Positions 25,670 to 35,208 of a DNA stretch of 64,000 nt are shown piece by piece; the first letter of the stretch is position 1; each line of letters starts with the position of its first letter. A program made the translations under genes and the position numbers. The notes under the pieces are model-generated. The model was not told where the DNA came from. It ran no database searches and saw only the letters and a list, made by a program, of their open reading frames with translations. Origin of the DNA: Sphingorhabdus sp. EL138 (GTDB lineage Bacteria; Pseudomonadota; Alphaproteobacteria; Sphingomonadales; Sphingomonadaceae); NCBI RefSeq assembly GCF_945890115.1, contig NZ_CAMDCK010000002.1, positions 1 through 64,000 of the forward strand, read 5' to 3'.

Positions 25670-27280
25670 CTATATTGCTGTGGCAGGATAGATTTCCCAA
25701 AGCGACCCCAGCGCGCGTTTCAGTGGCTCCAAATGCGCGGCATAAGGCTTCCATTGATCAACGCCGTCACGGTTGATCGGACGCCGCACCTGCTCGCTGG
25801 ATGCCGTACGCACGGCGCGCGTGCTCTGATGGAAATTCAGACAATTGTCTTCAAACGGAACGCCCAAGAAATCCAATAGCCCGCGAATTTCTTGTTCTGG
25901 ATTTTCCAGCAATTCTTCGTGAATGACGCGATAGATATGACCCGGCTTACCCGCGTCAAAATGCGCCATCAACCGCACATAATCCGCATAATATTGCCCC
26001 ATATGGGCAAGGTCGTAACTAAACGCCTGCCCCTTTGCGAAATGCTGCCGATAATTGGAAAAGCAGCAATCAAGTGGATGCCGCCGCGCGTCGATGATTT
26101 TGGCGTTGGGCAGGATCAGGCGGATGAACGCGATATAATTCCAGTTGTTGGGCAGCTTATCAATGAAGAACGGCTTGTCGGTCTTACGCTGGATATATGT
26201 GCGTTCGATAAACTCCGCGCCCAGCCGTTCGGCGTCCTGCGCGCTAAAACCAGACAGCGCGTCAATCCAGTCCGACCCGCGCCCCTCGCGCAGCGCCATT
26301 GCCGGAATATCGGGCAATTCCATCGTGCCTTCCACCATCGAATGGCTGGCAAGAATTTGTTCAATCAACGTTGAACCCGCGCGCGGCATGCCAAGGATGA
26401 AAATCGGGTCGGGCGCATCATGCCCCTGCCCCGCGCGCGCGCGCCAAAATTCAGGCGTGCACAGCGTGATGATTTTATCGACCTGGTCGCTTATGGATTG
26501 CGGATCATAATGTAGCTCGGCGCTACGTAGCAAGTTCCCCTTTGCATAATGCGCGAATGCTGCGGCATGGTCAGCGCGCTCCTCCATCGCCTTGCCCAGT
26601 GCAAAATGGAGATGATAGGCATCCTCTGTGCCAAGGCCGTCAGACGTCAAAGCCGCGTTCATTGCGGCAACATCATCGTCGGAGAAGCTTACCGTTTTTA
26701 AATTGGCGAGGCTCCAATAGACTTCACCCAAAGTGGGTTCGACCGCCAAAGCGCGGCGATAGGCCGCAACGCTCTCATTCTGATTACCGACGGTCTTGAG
26801 CATATGGCCATAGCTCATCCATAATTTGGCATGGTCGGGAAAGCGCGTGGTCAATTCCTGGTACAGGGCAATCGCCTCTTCATAGCCGCCAATCCGGCCA
26901 AGCGCCGCCGCTTTCAGATTTTGCTGAACGGGGTTGTCGCCGCCTTGCGCCAAAACGGCGTTGAGATGTTCCAACGCCTCTGGAAAGCGATTTTGTTTAT
27001 ACAGCACTGTTGCCAAATTGGCCCGTGCTGCGCCAAAATCGGGCGTCAATTCCAATGCACGGCGCAGCAAGGCCTCGCTGTCTTTCAACCGGCCAACGCG
27101 CGCGGCCAGTTCGGCCATCATCCGGATCGCCGCCACATCGGTTGGCGCATCACGCAAATGGCCCCGCAAAATCGGTTCTGCATCCTCCAACCGGTTTTCC
27201 GACAACGCCACAGCCGCCGCCATGAGGTTGGGGTTGCGCAAGGCGGCTTCAATCGCGGGGCGAGCGGAGGGCTGGTTCAT
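25670..27280 (-). CDS. TPR-containing sulfotransferase
   Basis: The 536-residue product has an N-terminal TPR array (about 20-250, with repeats such as DAEPILRGHLRDAPTDVAAI and ALEHLNAVLAQGGDNP). A PAPS-dependent sulfotransferase domain follows; the 5'-phosphosulfate loop is FILGMPRAGSTLIEQIL (295-310). The 3'-phosphate region fits IDARRHPLDCCFSNY. It is probably cytoplasmic and would sulfate or, as in some TPR sulfotransferases, otherwise act on proteins or small molecules. Its start overlaps the MocA-like gene by 4 bases, so it is co-expressed with molybdenum-cofactor maturation genes, which is an unexpected pairing. Confidence 0.85.
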   Translation of the reverse strand: MNQPSARPAIEAALRNPNLMAAAVALSENRLEDAEPILRGHLRDAPTDVAAIRMMAELAARVGRLKDSEALLRRALELTPDFGAARANLATVLYKQNRFPEALEHLNAVLAQGGDNPVQQNLKAAALGRIGGYEEAIALYQELTTRFPDHAKLWMSYGHMLKTVGNQNESVAAYRRALAVEPTLGEVYWSLANLKTVSFSDDDVAAMNAALTSDGLGTEDAYHLHFALGKAMEERADHAAAFAHYAKGNLLRSAELHYDPQSISDQVDKIITLCTPEFWRARAGQGHDAPDPIFILGMPRAGSTLIEQILASHSMVEGTMELPDIPAMALREGRGSDWIDALSGFSAQDAERLGAEFIERTYIQRKTDKPFFIDKLPNNWNYIAFIRLILPNAKIIDARRHPLDCCFSNYRQHFAKGQAFSYDLAHMGQYYADYVRLMAHFDAGKPGHIYRVIHEELLENPEQEIRGLLDFLGVPFEDNCLNFHQSTRAVRTASSEQVRRPINRDGVDQWKPYAAHLEPLKRALGSLWEIYPATAI

Positions 27281-27870
27281 GTCATCTGGTCTAAGCCAAG
27301 CGGCCGCGATTTTGAAGCAGCCAAATCATCTTGCGTATCTATGTCGCGCAAACTGCCTGCGGGCGCGGCCAAGCTGCAGGCGCGCGCAAGGATTTGTCGC
27401 GCGCCCGCATCGCCTTTGGTCTCCAGCAAAAATGGCCAGCTTGATCGCGGGAAAATAGCGGGCGGCATGGCTTGGTTTCCGTCCGACGATGCCATGACGT
27501 CGCCATGGCACGCCGCCATCAGCGCGTGGATATGGGATGCCGCAATGAATGGCATATCGGCCAGCGCAATTAGCAAGGCTTGCGCCTGCGTCTTTGCAGC
27601 CGCATCAACCGCGAGATGCAGCGAAGTGGACAGCCCAACTGCTGCGCGCGGGTTATCGACAATTCTATAGCCCAAATCTGCATAATGTGGCGCTATGCCA
27701 GCCTTGGGCTGACACACCGCAAAATGCGCTGCGGCGTCCACGCCGGCCAAGGTCCGCCCGGCGCAGATGCCCAGTGGCGCGCCCCCCAAATCCGCCATCA
27801 ACTTATCCGAACCAAAACGGCGCGCATGTCCCGCAGCGAGCAAGACAATTGCGACCTGCTTTGCCTCCAT
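27277..27870 (-). CDS. MobA-like nucleotidyltransferase (MocA type)
   Basis: The ATG at 27870 shares a base with the XdhC stop (TAATG) and gives 197 residues; the longer frame has an implausible N-terminus. The NTP-binding loop VLLAAGHARRFGSDKLM and the strand with ALLIALADMPFIA place it in the MobA/IspD-like NTP transferases. Next to XdhC it most likely is the molybdenum cofactor cytidylyltransferase that makes MCD for the hydroxylase at 28878-31603. Cytoplasmic. Confidence 0.82.
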   Translation of the reverse strand: MEAKQVAIVLLAAGHARRFGSDKLMADLGGAPLGICAGRTLAGVDAAAHFAVCQPKAGIAPHYADLGYRIVDNPRAAVGLSTSLHLAVDAAAKTQAQALLIALADMPFIAASHIHALMAACHGDVMASSDGNQAMPPAIFPRSSWPFLLETKGDAGARQILARACSLAAPAGSLRDIDTQDDLAASKSRPLGLDQMT

Positions 27871-28808
27871 TAACGCAGGCCTAGATTGAATGCGCGGATC
27901 ATCCCGCCTGCAATCGAGAGCGCAATTTCCGGCGCGCTGATCGCGTTGATCGCAACGCCCGCTGGTCCCTCTATCCGCGCGCATTGTTCCGCGCCGACAC
28001 CGGCCGCAGACAGGCGCGACAGCCGCGCCTGATGCGACCGTGATGAGCCCAAAGCCGCCACATAAGCGGCAGGACTCGCCAATGCAGATATCAAAGCGGG
28101 ATCATCAATCTTGGGATCATGGCTCAAGGTCACAATCGCGCTGCGGCTGTCGGGCGCGAAGGCCTTGACCGCTTCGTCCGGCCAGCGGTCGTCAAGGCGC
28201 ACGCCGGGGAAGCGGTCCGCCGTCAAAAACCGTCCACGCGGGTCGCATAAGGTGACATCTATCCCTTGCGAAACCGCAATCGCCGATAATGCCGCCGCAA
28301 TCTCCACCGCGCCGACAATCAACAGGCGGCGAGGGGGATAATAGACGTTGATAAAGCCGTCAGCCTCTGGCTGCTGCGATATCCTACTGCGACCCGTGGC
28401 AAGGTTTGTCACAACGGATAATGTCGCTCCGCTGCTGCGCGCGCGCAATATGTCCGCAAACACGCTTTCGGGGAATCCTTCATCCGACACCGGCTGCACC
28501 AGCACGACAATATCGCCGCCGCACGGCAGGCCAACGTCCCACGCCGCATCATCGGCAACGCCGTAACGCCGCAACACCGGTGGCGCGCCAGCCAGCACCA
28601 TCTGTGCCCGTTCCAGAACATCGGCCTCCACACAGCCGCCGGACACCGACCCGACAAACCGCCCGTCGGCATGGACCAGCATATGCGTGCCCGTTGGACA
28701 AGGCGCAGACTTCCACGTTTCAACTACCGTCGCAATCGCCATCGGCGCGCCAGTCCAATCACGTGCGGCGGCAAGGATGCGATCATGGTTGGCACTGCCT
28801 GTTTTCAT
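27870..28808 (-). CDS. XdhC/CoxI-family molybdoenzyme maturation protein
   Basis: The 312-residue product has the N-terminal XdhC/CoxI domain ([20 protein letters not shown] with the conserved Gly-Gly-Cys, near 40-60). The C-terminal Rossmann domain has [19 protein letters not shown] and TLCDPRGRF, with [11 protein letters not shown] further on. XdhC binds and sulfurates the molybdenum cofactor before insertion into xanthine-dehydrogenase-family enzymes. It is divergent from the molybdenum hydroxylase genes across only 69 bases, which must contain both promoters. XdhC, MocA and the sulfotransferase form one minus-strand unit. Confidence 0.88.
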   Translation of the reverse strand: MKTGSANHDRILAAARDWTGAPMAIATVVETWKSAPCPTGTHMLVHADGRFVGSVSGGCVEADVLERAQMVLAGAPPVLRRYGVADDAAWDVGLPCGGDIVVLVQPVSDEGFPESVFADILRARSSGATLSVVTNLATGRSRISQQPEADGFINVYYPPRRLLIVGAVEIAAALSAIAVSQGIDVTLCDPRGRFLTADRFPGVRLDDRWPDEAVKAFAPDSRSAIVTLSHDPKIDDPALISALASPAAYVAALGSSRSHQARLSRLSAAGVGAEQCARIEGPAGVAINAISAPEIALSIAGGMIRAFNLGLR

Positions 28809-28877
28809 AGCTACCCGCTAGCAAAGTCAAAGAAGCGTTGCTATATGAAACGCGATATTGGTTGGGAGCTTCTTCAC

Positions 28878-29360
28878 ATGGCAATTCAAACGTCAATCAA
28901 CGGCAAAGCAGTGGCATTGTCCGCTGAACCGGACACCCCATTATTATGGGTCATCCGTGAAGAACTTGGCCTGACGGGAACAAAATTTGGTTGCGGCGTT
29001 GCTGCCTGCGGGGCCTGCACGGTGCATGTCGATGGCGAACCCACCCGTTCATGCAGCGTGCCGGTTAGCGACGTTGCAGGCAAATCAATCACCACGATTG
29101 AAGGGCTGAAATCCGCCGATGGCACGCTGCACGCGGTCCAAACAGCGTGGATTGCGGCGCAAGTGCCACAATGCGGCTATTGCCAGTCCGGACAAATCAT
29201 GGCCGCAGTGGCACTCATCGAAAAAACCGGTCGGCCAAGCGATGCGCAAATTGACGCGGCGATGACCAACCTATGCCGTTGCGGCACCTATCCGCGTATT
29301 CGCAAGGCCATTCGCGCCGCCACCGGACAGGCCGCCCAAGCTACTCAGGGAGCCGTCTGA
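28878..29360 (+). CDS. Molybdenum hydroxylase [2Fe-2S] subunit (IorA-like)
   Basis: The frame extends upstream, but the ATG at 28878 with GGGAG ahead gives the usual 160 residues. Plant-type [2Fe-2S] ligands are C39, C44, C47 and C59 ([17 protein letters not shown]). The second cluster uses C99, C102, C133 and C135 ([24 protein letters not shown]). This is the small electron-transfer subunit of an isoquinoline 1-oxidoreductase or aldehyde-oxidase-type enzyme. It overlaps the large-subunit gene by 1 base. The lack of an FAD subunit suggests electrons pass to a cytochrome rather than NAD. Confidence 0.9.
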   Translation: MAIQTSINGKAVALSAEPDTPLLWVIREELGLTGTKFGCGVAACGACTVHVDGEPTRSCSVPVSDVAGKSITTIEGLKSADGTLHAVQTAWIAAQVPQCGYCQSGQIMAAVALIEKTGRPSDAQIDAAMTNLCRCGTYPRIRKAIRAATGQAAQATQGAV

Positions 29361-31603
29361 TGACCGATAACCCCACGCCCGATATTGCACCAGAAGCTCC
29401 GCTCAAGCGCAAAGGCGTGAAGCGCCGTGCCTTTTTAATCGGCGGTGTCGCCATCGTCGGCGCGGGCTTGTTTGGCATTTCGATTGCTGACCGCAACGCT
29501 GCTAAAGACGCCAAGGCGCGCATAACAGGCGAAGGCGAACATAGCTTTGCGACATGGCTGAAAATCAGCGAAGACGATGTCGTCACCATTTATTCGCCGC
29601 ACACCGACATTGGTCAGGGGTCAAATACGGGCCTTGCGCAAATGCTCGCCGAAGAATTGGATGCGGCATGGGAACAGGTGCGCATCGTTTCTGCGCCTGC
29701 GGAACCGGCCTTTGCCAATGTCGGCTTGGGTCGCGGATTTCTGACTGAAATGACGGGTCAACCGGCAATTATCAATGGCATTCCGCAATCCTTTTTGGCG
29801 TTCATCGCGCGGCAAATGAATCTGCAGATTACCGGCGGTTCAACCGCCTTGCGGTTCACAGGTCAAATGACCTTTCAAAAGGTGGGCGCGGCCACGCGGC
29901 TTGCACTGATGGAAACCGCCGCCAAGCGGTTAAATGTGCCGGTAGAAGAACTGACCACGCAGGACAGCCGCGTCATTCACGCCAAATCAAGCCAATCGTT
30001 GCGTTATGGAGAGCTTGCGGCGCAAGCAGCGACCTTATCGCTCGACAACGAACCCAAGCTGAAAGACCCCACACAATATCGCCTGATGCGGCAATCGATG
30101 CAGCGCCTCGACATTCCCGCCAAGGTGGATGGCAGCGCGCAATTTGGTATGGATTTTGCGATCCCCAATATGCGGGTGGCAACGATTCAAGCCGCCCCTG
30201 TACGCGGTGGTAAGCTGACGTCGGTCGACACCGCGCCTGCCATGGCGATCAAGGGTGTGGAAAAGGTCATCAAGCTTGAAAATGCCGTTGCTGTCGTGGC
30301 CAAGGGCTATTGGCCCGCAATTTCCGGCCTACGCGCTTTGGCACCCAGCTTTAGCGACGGTGGCCATGCCGACGTTTCAACCGCATCGATTTTCAAAGCG
30401 CATGACGATATCATCGCCAAGGGAGAAGCCGATGGCGAAGCGGGCGAAGGTGATGTGCAAGCAGGGCTGGGCGCCAAGCCCATTCAAGCCAAATATCAGG
30501 TGCCGTTCCTTCACCATGCGATGATGGAGCCCTTTGCCCTCACCGCCCATTTCAAGGACGGCAAGCTCGACATTTGGGGCGGGATGCAAGACCCGTTGGC
30601 GACCAAAATGCTGGCGGTCGAGGTTTCGGGCCTTGATGCGGATGACGTCACGTTCCACCCCATGATCATTGGCGGCAGCTTTGGCCGCCGCTTGCCCATG
30701 TATATGGAAATTGTGGACCAAGTGACGCAGCTTGCCATGCAATTACCTTATCCGGTCAAGCTGATCTGGAGCCGGGAGGAAGAAGTTTCCCAAGGCGCAT
30801 ATCGCCCGCAAAGCTCGGCTTTGCTGTCGGCGGCGTTGACGGACAAGAAACGCATTGCCGCTTACCGCAATGATTATGCCCAACCCGAAAGTTCGGAGAG
30901 CGAGACCGTATTTCCGTACATCTTGCCCGCCGTGTCGCGTCGGCATTTTGCGCATGTGTCGAACCAGAATACGGGCGCATGGCGGTCGGTCAATTCAACA
31001 CAACAAGGCTTTTACAATGAAAGCTTCATGGATGAACTGGCGCATGCCGCAGGTGAAGATCCCGTCATTTTCCGCCGCAACCATTTGAAAGCGGATACAC
31101 GGCATTTGCGCGTTTTGGATGAAGTCGCGGCGCGCAGCGGATGGAACACACCCTTGCCTGCTGGACGCGGACGCGGCGTGGCTTTGGTCGAAAGCTTCAA
31201 AACCATCGTCGCAATGGTCGTTGAAGCCTCAGTTGGCGAAGATGGCATGCCCAAATTGCATAAGGTCACCACGGTCGTTGACGCGGGCAGCATCGTCAAC
31301 CCCGACGCCGCCATGGCGCAGATTGAGGGCGGCACGATCATGGGCCTATCATCGGCCATTGGCGAGGCGATCACGCTGGAAAAAGGCGCGGCGCAGCAAA
31401 GCAACCTAAGCGATTATCTGTTGCTGACCATGGCGCAGTCACCGTTGGTGCAGGATATCCATTTCCTCAACAGCGGCGCACCGATGGGCGGCATTGGTGA
31501 GCCCGGCGTTCCGCCTGCTGCACCTGCATTGGCCAACGCCTTGTTCGCGGCAACGGGCAAGCGCATCCGCAATCTGCCGATTATGACGCAGGCAAAGGGG
31601 TAA
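29360..31603 (+). CDS. Molybdenum hydroxylase large subunit (IorB-like)
   Basis: Xanthine-dehydrogenase-family Mo subunit of 747 residues. The N-terminus KRKGVKRRAFLIGGVAIVGAG looks like a Tat-type or membrane signal, as in IorB proteins, so the complex is probably periplasmic. Cofactor contacts include IGGSFGRRLPMYMEIVDQ and the catalytic Glu at about 714 in GGIGEPGVPPAAPALANA. It forms the two-subunit enzyme with 28878 and would hydroxylate an N-heterocycle or oxidise an aldehyde. XdhC and MocA opposite are its likely maturation factors. The GNAT gene follows with a 2-base gap. Confidence 0.9.
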   Translation: MTDNPTPDIAPEAPLKRKGVKRRAFLIGGVAIVGAGLFGISIADRNAAKDAKARITGEGEHSFATWLKISEDDVVTIYSPHTDIGQGSNTGLAQMLAEELDAAWEQVRIVSAPAEPAFANVGLGRGFLTEMTGQPAIINGIPQSFLAFIARQMNLQITGGSTALRFTGQMTFQKVGAATRLALMETAAKRLNVPVEELTTQDSRVIHAKSSQSLRYGELAAQAATLSLDNEPKLKDPTQYRLMRQSMQRLDIPAKVDGSAQFGMDFAIPNMRVATIQAAPVRGGKLTSVDTAPAMAIKGVEKVIKLENAVAVVAKGYWPAISGLRALAPSFSDGGHADVSTASIFKAHDDIIAKGEADGEAGEGDVQAGLGAKPIQAKYQVPFLHHAMMEPFALTAHFKDGKLDIWGGMQDPLATKMLAVEVSGLDADDVTFHPMIIGGSFGRRLPMYMEIVDQVTQLAMQLPYPVKLIWSREEEVSQGAYRPQSSALLSAALTDKKRIAAYRNDYAQPESSESETVFPYILPAVSRRHFAHVSNQNTGAWRSVNSTQQGFYNESFMDELAHAAGEDPVIFRRNHLKADTRHLRVLDEVAARSGWNTPLPAGRGRGVALVESFKTIVAMVVEASVGEDGMPKLHKVTTVVDAGSIVNPDAAMAQIEGGTIMGLSSAIGEAITLEKGAAQQSNLSDYLLLTMAQSPLVQDIHFLNSGAPMGGIGEPGVPPAAPALANALFAATGKRIRNLPIMTQAKG

Positions 31604-31605
31604 TT

Positions 31606-32202
31606 TTGCCGGACGCAAAGCTACTCAAGCCCACAGATAATCTGGAGATTGCCGAAACGCTGGCGCGGGCGTTCCAGAATGAGGCAGGCTGGAGCTATGT
31701 CATACCCGACCCCAAATTGCGCGCACGGCGGCTGACAGGTGCGTTTCATTTGTTCTTGCGCGACGAACATCGCAAAGGCGCCGTGTTCGGAACCGATGGC
31801 ATAGAAGCGGTCACCTTATGGCGCGGCCCCGGCCAAGCGCGCGATACGCTCTTCGACACGGCGCGGCTGTTCATTCCCTTTGTACAGCAATTGCGTTTCT
31901 CGATTTTGCGCGGGCTTGAAATATCCCATTTGATCGAAAAACATTTGCCGCAAGAACCCGTCTGGTATTTGCATTTTGCCGGTTGCGACCCCGATTATCA
32001 GGGCAAGGGATTTGGCGGCGCGGCGATCCGCGCAGGGCTAGACCGCGTCGATCAAGATGGCCTGCCTGCCTATCTGGAAACCGCCGATGAACATAATATC
32101 CCTTTGTACCAAAGCTTTGGCTTTGCCATCAAACATAGTTGGCAAGTCCCCGAAGGCCCCCAATTTTGGGGCATGCAGCGCCCCGGCAAAACCCGGCATT
32201 AA
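31606..32202 (+). CDS. GNAT-family N-acetyltransferase
   Basis: The 198-residue product starts at a TTG 2 bases after the hydroxylase stop; AAAGGGG in the preceding codons is a strong ribosome site that supports it. The acetyl-CoA binding region is read in LHFAGCDPDYQGKGFGGAAI (motif A, Q/R-x-x-G-x-G/A), and YLETADEHNIPLYQSFGFA is the typical motif B. It is cytoplasmic and translationally linked to the molybdenum hydroxylase. The substrate is unknown. Confidence 0.85.
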   Translation: MPDAKLLKPTDNLEIAETLARAFQNEAGWSYVIPDPKLRARRLTGAFHLFLRDEHRKGAVFGTDGIEAVTLWRGPGQARDTLFDTARLFIPFVQQLRFSILRGLEISHLIEKHLPQEPVWYLHFAGCDPDYQGKGFGGAAIRAGLDRVDQDGLPAYLETADEHNIPLYQSFGFAIKHSWQVPEGPQFWGMQRPGKTRH

Positions 32203-32261
32203 TCGTCCCATCGCAAAAGCCCTTGCGCCGCATCAAAAAGCCGCCTAACCCGTTGAAACGT

Positions 32262-32442
32262 ATCAGGTCTGCGCGAGAGCGTGGATAATAGGGAAGCCGG
32301 CGGAAATCCGGCGCTGTTCCCGCAACTGTAACCGGCGAGCTTTTGCTCCAAATGCCACTGGAAAAACGGGTGACCGTGCAACTGGGAAGGCGGGGCAAAA
32401 GCAGTGACCCGGGAGCCAGGAGACCTGCCTGATTACGGTTTG
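32262..32442 (+). promoter_or_regulatory. Adenosylcobalamin riboswitch
   Basis: The leader of btuB holds the conserved cobalamin aptamer: an early ATAGGGAAGCCGG segment, the core around CCCGCAACTGTAACCGGCG, and the B12 box AGCCAGGAGACCTGCC at 32414-32429. The distal part carries GGGTGACCGTGCAACTGGGAAGGCG. The boundaries are estimates. About 90 bases separate the aptamer from the btuB ATG at 32531, which has AAGGAG 10-15 bases upstream. With B12 bound, translation or transcription of the uptake genes should be reduced. Confidence 0.92.
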
Positions 32443-32530
32443 TCCTTTGTGCTTGCGGGACACTGGCGCAATCGGGGTTTTCCTCCGCGTGACGACATTT
32501 GGTTGAACGTCATGCGAAGGAGATAAAGAC

Positions 32531-34378
32531 ATGACCTTGTTAAAATATTCGGCAGCCGCATTTGCGATGCTGCCCGTAACCGCCTTTGCGCAAACCGCAG
32601 AGGAGGACATCATTGTGACCGCCAGCGGCTTTGAACAGCCGCGATCTGAAACCGGACAGGCTATCGACATTGTTGATCGCGACCGGCTTGACCAACTACA
32701 AAGCGCCACCATATCCGAGGCCTTACAAACTGTGCCGGGCGTCAGCATCGCCACGCGCGGCGGCCTTGGCAGCCAGAGCAGTGCCTTCATTCGCGGCGGA
32801 AACAGTGCGCAGACCTTAGTCCTGATCGACGGCGTGCGGATCAACGACCTGACCAGCCCAAATGGTGCATTTGACTTTGGCGGATTGATGACGGGCAATA
32901 TCGGCCGTGTCGAAATCTTGCGTGGCCCAAATTCGGTCATCTGGGGCAGCCAAGCCATTGGCGGCGTCGTCAATGTCCAATGGATTGCGCCCGTCAGCGG
33001 GTTTGAGGGCCGCATTGCGGGCGAATATGGGAGCCATGACACCAAAAGGCTGAACGCCAATATTGCGGGCAGCAATGGCCTATTGGAAGGCAGCATCGGC
33101 GGTTCCTTCGTCGACACCGACGGCATTTCTGCACTTGCAGGCGGCACCGAACGCGATGGTTATGATAATAAGACGGGCAATGCGCGGTTGAAGGCGCGTG
33201 TCAGTGACAGTTTCACGCTTGATGTCCGGTCTTATTACAACCGCGCAACGGTTGCGTATGACTCGGCCTTTGGCGTCGGGGCCAACGGCTTGCCCGTGTC
33301 GCGCAACCGCCAATTTGTAGGCTATGTCGGGGCGAATATCGATGCGTTCGATGGCAAAATGCAGAACCGCATTGCGTATACCCGCACCGAGATAAAGCGC
33401 ATTGGCACGGACCCAGTGGTGGGCAGTTACAATAATTTCAACCTGCGCGGGTCCATTGACCGGGCCGAACTGCATAGCGCGTTGGACGTGCACGAAACGC
33501 TGACCTTGGTTGCGGGCGCAGAATATGAACGCAGTTTCACCAGCACGTCGTTCGAAGGCGCTAAACCCAATGTCGCCCGCAATGACGTTACCAGCGGCTT
33601 TGGCCAGATGATATTGCGTCCGGTCGCTGGCCTGACGGTCACCGCTGGCGTCCGCCATGATGTGTATGGCGATTATGGCGGACAGACGACCTTTGGCGGT
33701 AACGCCGCCTTTACGCCCAATGCTGGCCGGACGATGTTCCGGGCGACCTATGGTGAAGGGTTTCGCGCACCGACATTGACCGAAGGTCAGCCGCCTTATG
33801 GCAATCCGGACCTCAAGCCCGAAACCGCGCGCAATTTCGACCTTGGCGTTGAACATCAATTTCTGGACGGAAAGGTCCAAATTTTCACGACCTATTTCAA
33901 TCGCCGCAGCAATGACCTCATCGCATTTTCGGCGATCAGTTTTACATCGGAGAATATCGACAAGGTAACGTCAAAGGGGCTTGAGGCGGGACTTAGCCTG
34001 AACCCCACCGACCGCGTCGACATCCGCGCAAGCTATACTTTAGTGGACGCCATCAACCGCACCGCAGGGGCCAATTTTGGCAATCGCCAAGCCCTGCGCC
34101 CACAACATAGCATGAGCCTGACCGCAGATTGGCAGACGCCCTTTGGTTTGTCGGTGGGGAGCAGTTTACTGCTCATCGGCGACAGCTTCGACAATGCCAC
34201 AAATTCCGTCCGGCTTGATGGCTATGCATTGGTCGGGCTTCGGGCATCGATGCCACTGAGCGACGGGTTGGAGATGTATGGCCGCGTCGACAATCTGTTC
34301 GATGCCGATTATATTATGGTCGCGGGCTATAACAGCTTTGGTCGCCGTGCCACGATTGGCGTGCGGGCCAAATTCTGA
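32531..34378 (+). CDS. btuB: Vitamin B12 TonB-dependent receptor BtuB
   Basis: TonB-dependent receptor of 615 residues, the size of BtuB. A short signal peptide ends at AFAQ, then EEDIIVTASGFEQPRSETG gives the TonB box. The plug domain has LVLIDGVRINDLTSPNGAFD and RVEILRGPNSVIWGSQAIGG, typical of BtuB. The barrel ends VRAKF with the terminal Phe. The riboswitch directly upstream and btuF/C/D downstream settle the role: cobalamin transport across the outer membrane. Its last base overlaps the btuF start. Confidence 0.93.
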   Translation: MTLLKYSAAAFAMLPVTAFAQTAEEDIIVTASGFEQPRSETGQAIDIVDRDRLDQLQSATISEALQTVPGVSIATRGGLGSQSSAFIRGGNSAQTLVLIDGVRINDLTSPNGAFDFGGLMTGNIGRVEILRGPNSVIWGSQAIGGVVNVQWIAPVSGFEGRIAGEYGSHDTKRLNANIAGSNGLLEGSIGGSFVDTDGISALAGGTERDGYDNKTGNARLKARVSDSFTLDVRSYYNRATVAYDSAFGVGANGLPVSRNRQFVGYVGANIDAFDGKMQNRIAYTRTEIKRIGTDPVVGSYNNFNLRGSIDRAELHSALDVHETLTLVAGAEYERSFTSTSFEGAKPNVARNDVTSGFGQMILRPVAGLTVTAGVRHDVYGDYGGQTTFGGNAAFTPNAGRTMFRATYGEGFRAPTLTEGQPPYGNPDLKPETARNFDLGVEHQFLDGKVQIFTTYFNRRSNDLIAFSAISFTSENIDKVTSKGLEAGLSLNPTDRVDIRASYTLVDAINRTAGANFGNRQALRPQHSMSLTADWQTPFGLSVGSSLLLIGDSFDNATNSVRLDGYALVGLRASMPLSDGLEMYGRVDNLFDADYIMVAGYNSFGRRATIGVRAKF

Positions 34379-35208
34379 TGCGCTTTGGCTGGTGCCTCCT
34401 TTCGGCTTTTGCCGTGGCGGGATGCGCCAGCCAACCGGTCATTGCGCCGCATGGCATCGTGTCCAACAATCCGTGCATTGATGCCGTGCTGGCGCAGATC
34501 GCTTTGCCCGGACAAATCAGCGCGGTCAGCATCTATTCGCATGAACCGGATAGCGCGTCCGCGCCACTGGCATGGGCGCGGCAATTGCCCGCCATTGGCA
34601 TAAGCGCAGAGGAAATATTGTTGGCGCGGCCCAAGATGGTCCTCACCGGAAATCTTGCAAGCGGCGGCACCAACGCCTTTCTGGCGCGCGCCGGCATTAA
34701 AACCGTGGCATTGGGGGTCGCGCCGACGGTCGCCGACGAGTTGCAACAGATCCGGACAATTGCTGCTGCAATCAACAGGGTTGATGCTGGAGAAAGGCTG
34801 ATTTCCGACATTCAGGAATCGCTACCCAGCACCCCCATTTCCGGACCGCCTGTATCGGCGATTATCTGGCAAAGTGGCCAGTTTGTAGCGGGCAAAGGCA
34901 CGTTGCAGGACGAATTGTTAATGCGCCACGGCTTTCGCAATGCCAGCGCGCAATATGGCCTATCATCATGGGGGATGTTGCCGTTAGAGACCCTGATGCG
35001 CAACCCGCCACAAGTGATCTTCATGCCAACCCGCGAGCGCCGTTCCGATGCCCTGGAAATGAGCGCTCGGTCAAAACTGCTTGCCCATTTGGGTGATCGC
35101 ACCCGCATTGTCGAATTCCCTGACCAATATTGCGGCGGGCCGACGATTATCAAAACGTCATCGATATTGTCCAAGACACGCGCTACTTTCCATCAGGATA
35201 AGCCATGA
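34378..35208 (+). CDS. btuF: Cobalamin ABC transporter substrate-binding lipoprotein BtuF-like
   Basis: Class III periplasmic binding protein of 276 residues. The signal ends in VAGC, so C16 should be lipidated and anchor it in the periplasm. The two-lobe pattern is visible: SNNPCIDAVLAQIALP, a middle helix near 120-145, and FPDQYCGGPTI near the end. It would pass cobalamin from BtuB to the BtuCD permease. It overlaps btuB by 1 base and btuC by 4 bases. Confidence 0.85.
   Translation: MRFGWCLLSAFAVAGCASQPVIAPHGIVSNNPCIDAVLAQIALPGQISAVSIYSHEPDSASAPLAWARQLPAIGISAEEILLARPKMVLTGNLASGGTNAFLARAGIKTVALGVAPTVADELQQIRTIAAAINRVDAGERLISDIQESLPSTPISGPPVSAIIWQSGQFVAGKGTLQDELLMRHGFRNASAQYGLSSWGMLPLETLMRNPPQVIFMPTRERRSDALEMSARSKLLAHLGDRTRIVEFPDQYCGGPTIIKTSSILSKTRATFHQDKP

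Noticed and set aside
32263-33147. Minus-strand open frame across the riboswitch and the start of btuB
   Set aside because: It would run through the cobalamin aptamer and opposite the btuB plug domain; both of those are well supported.
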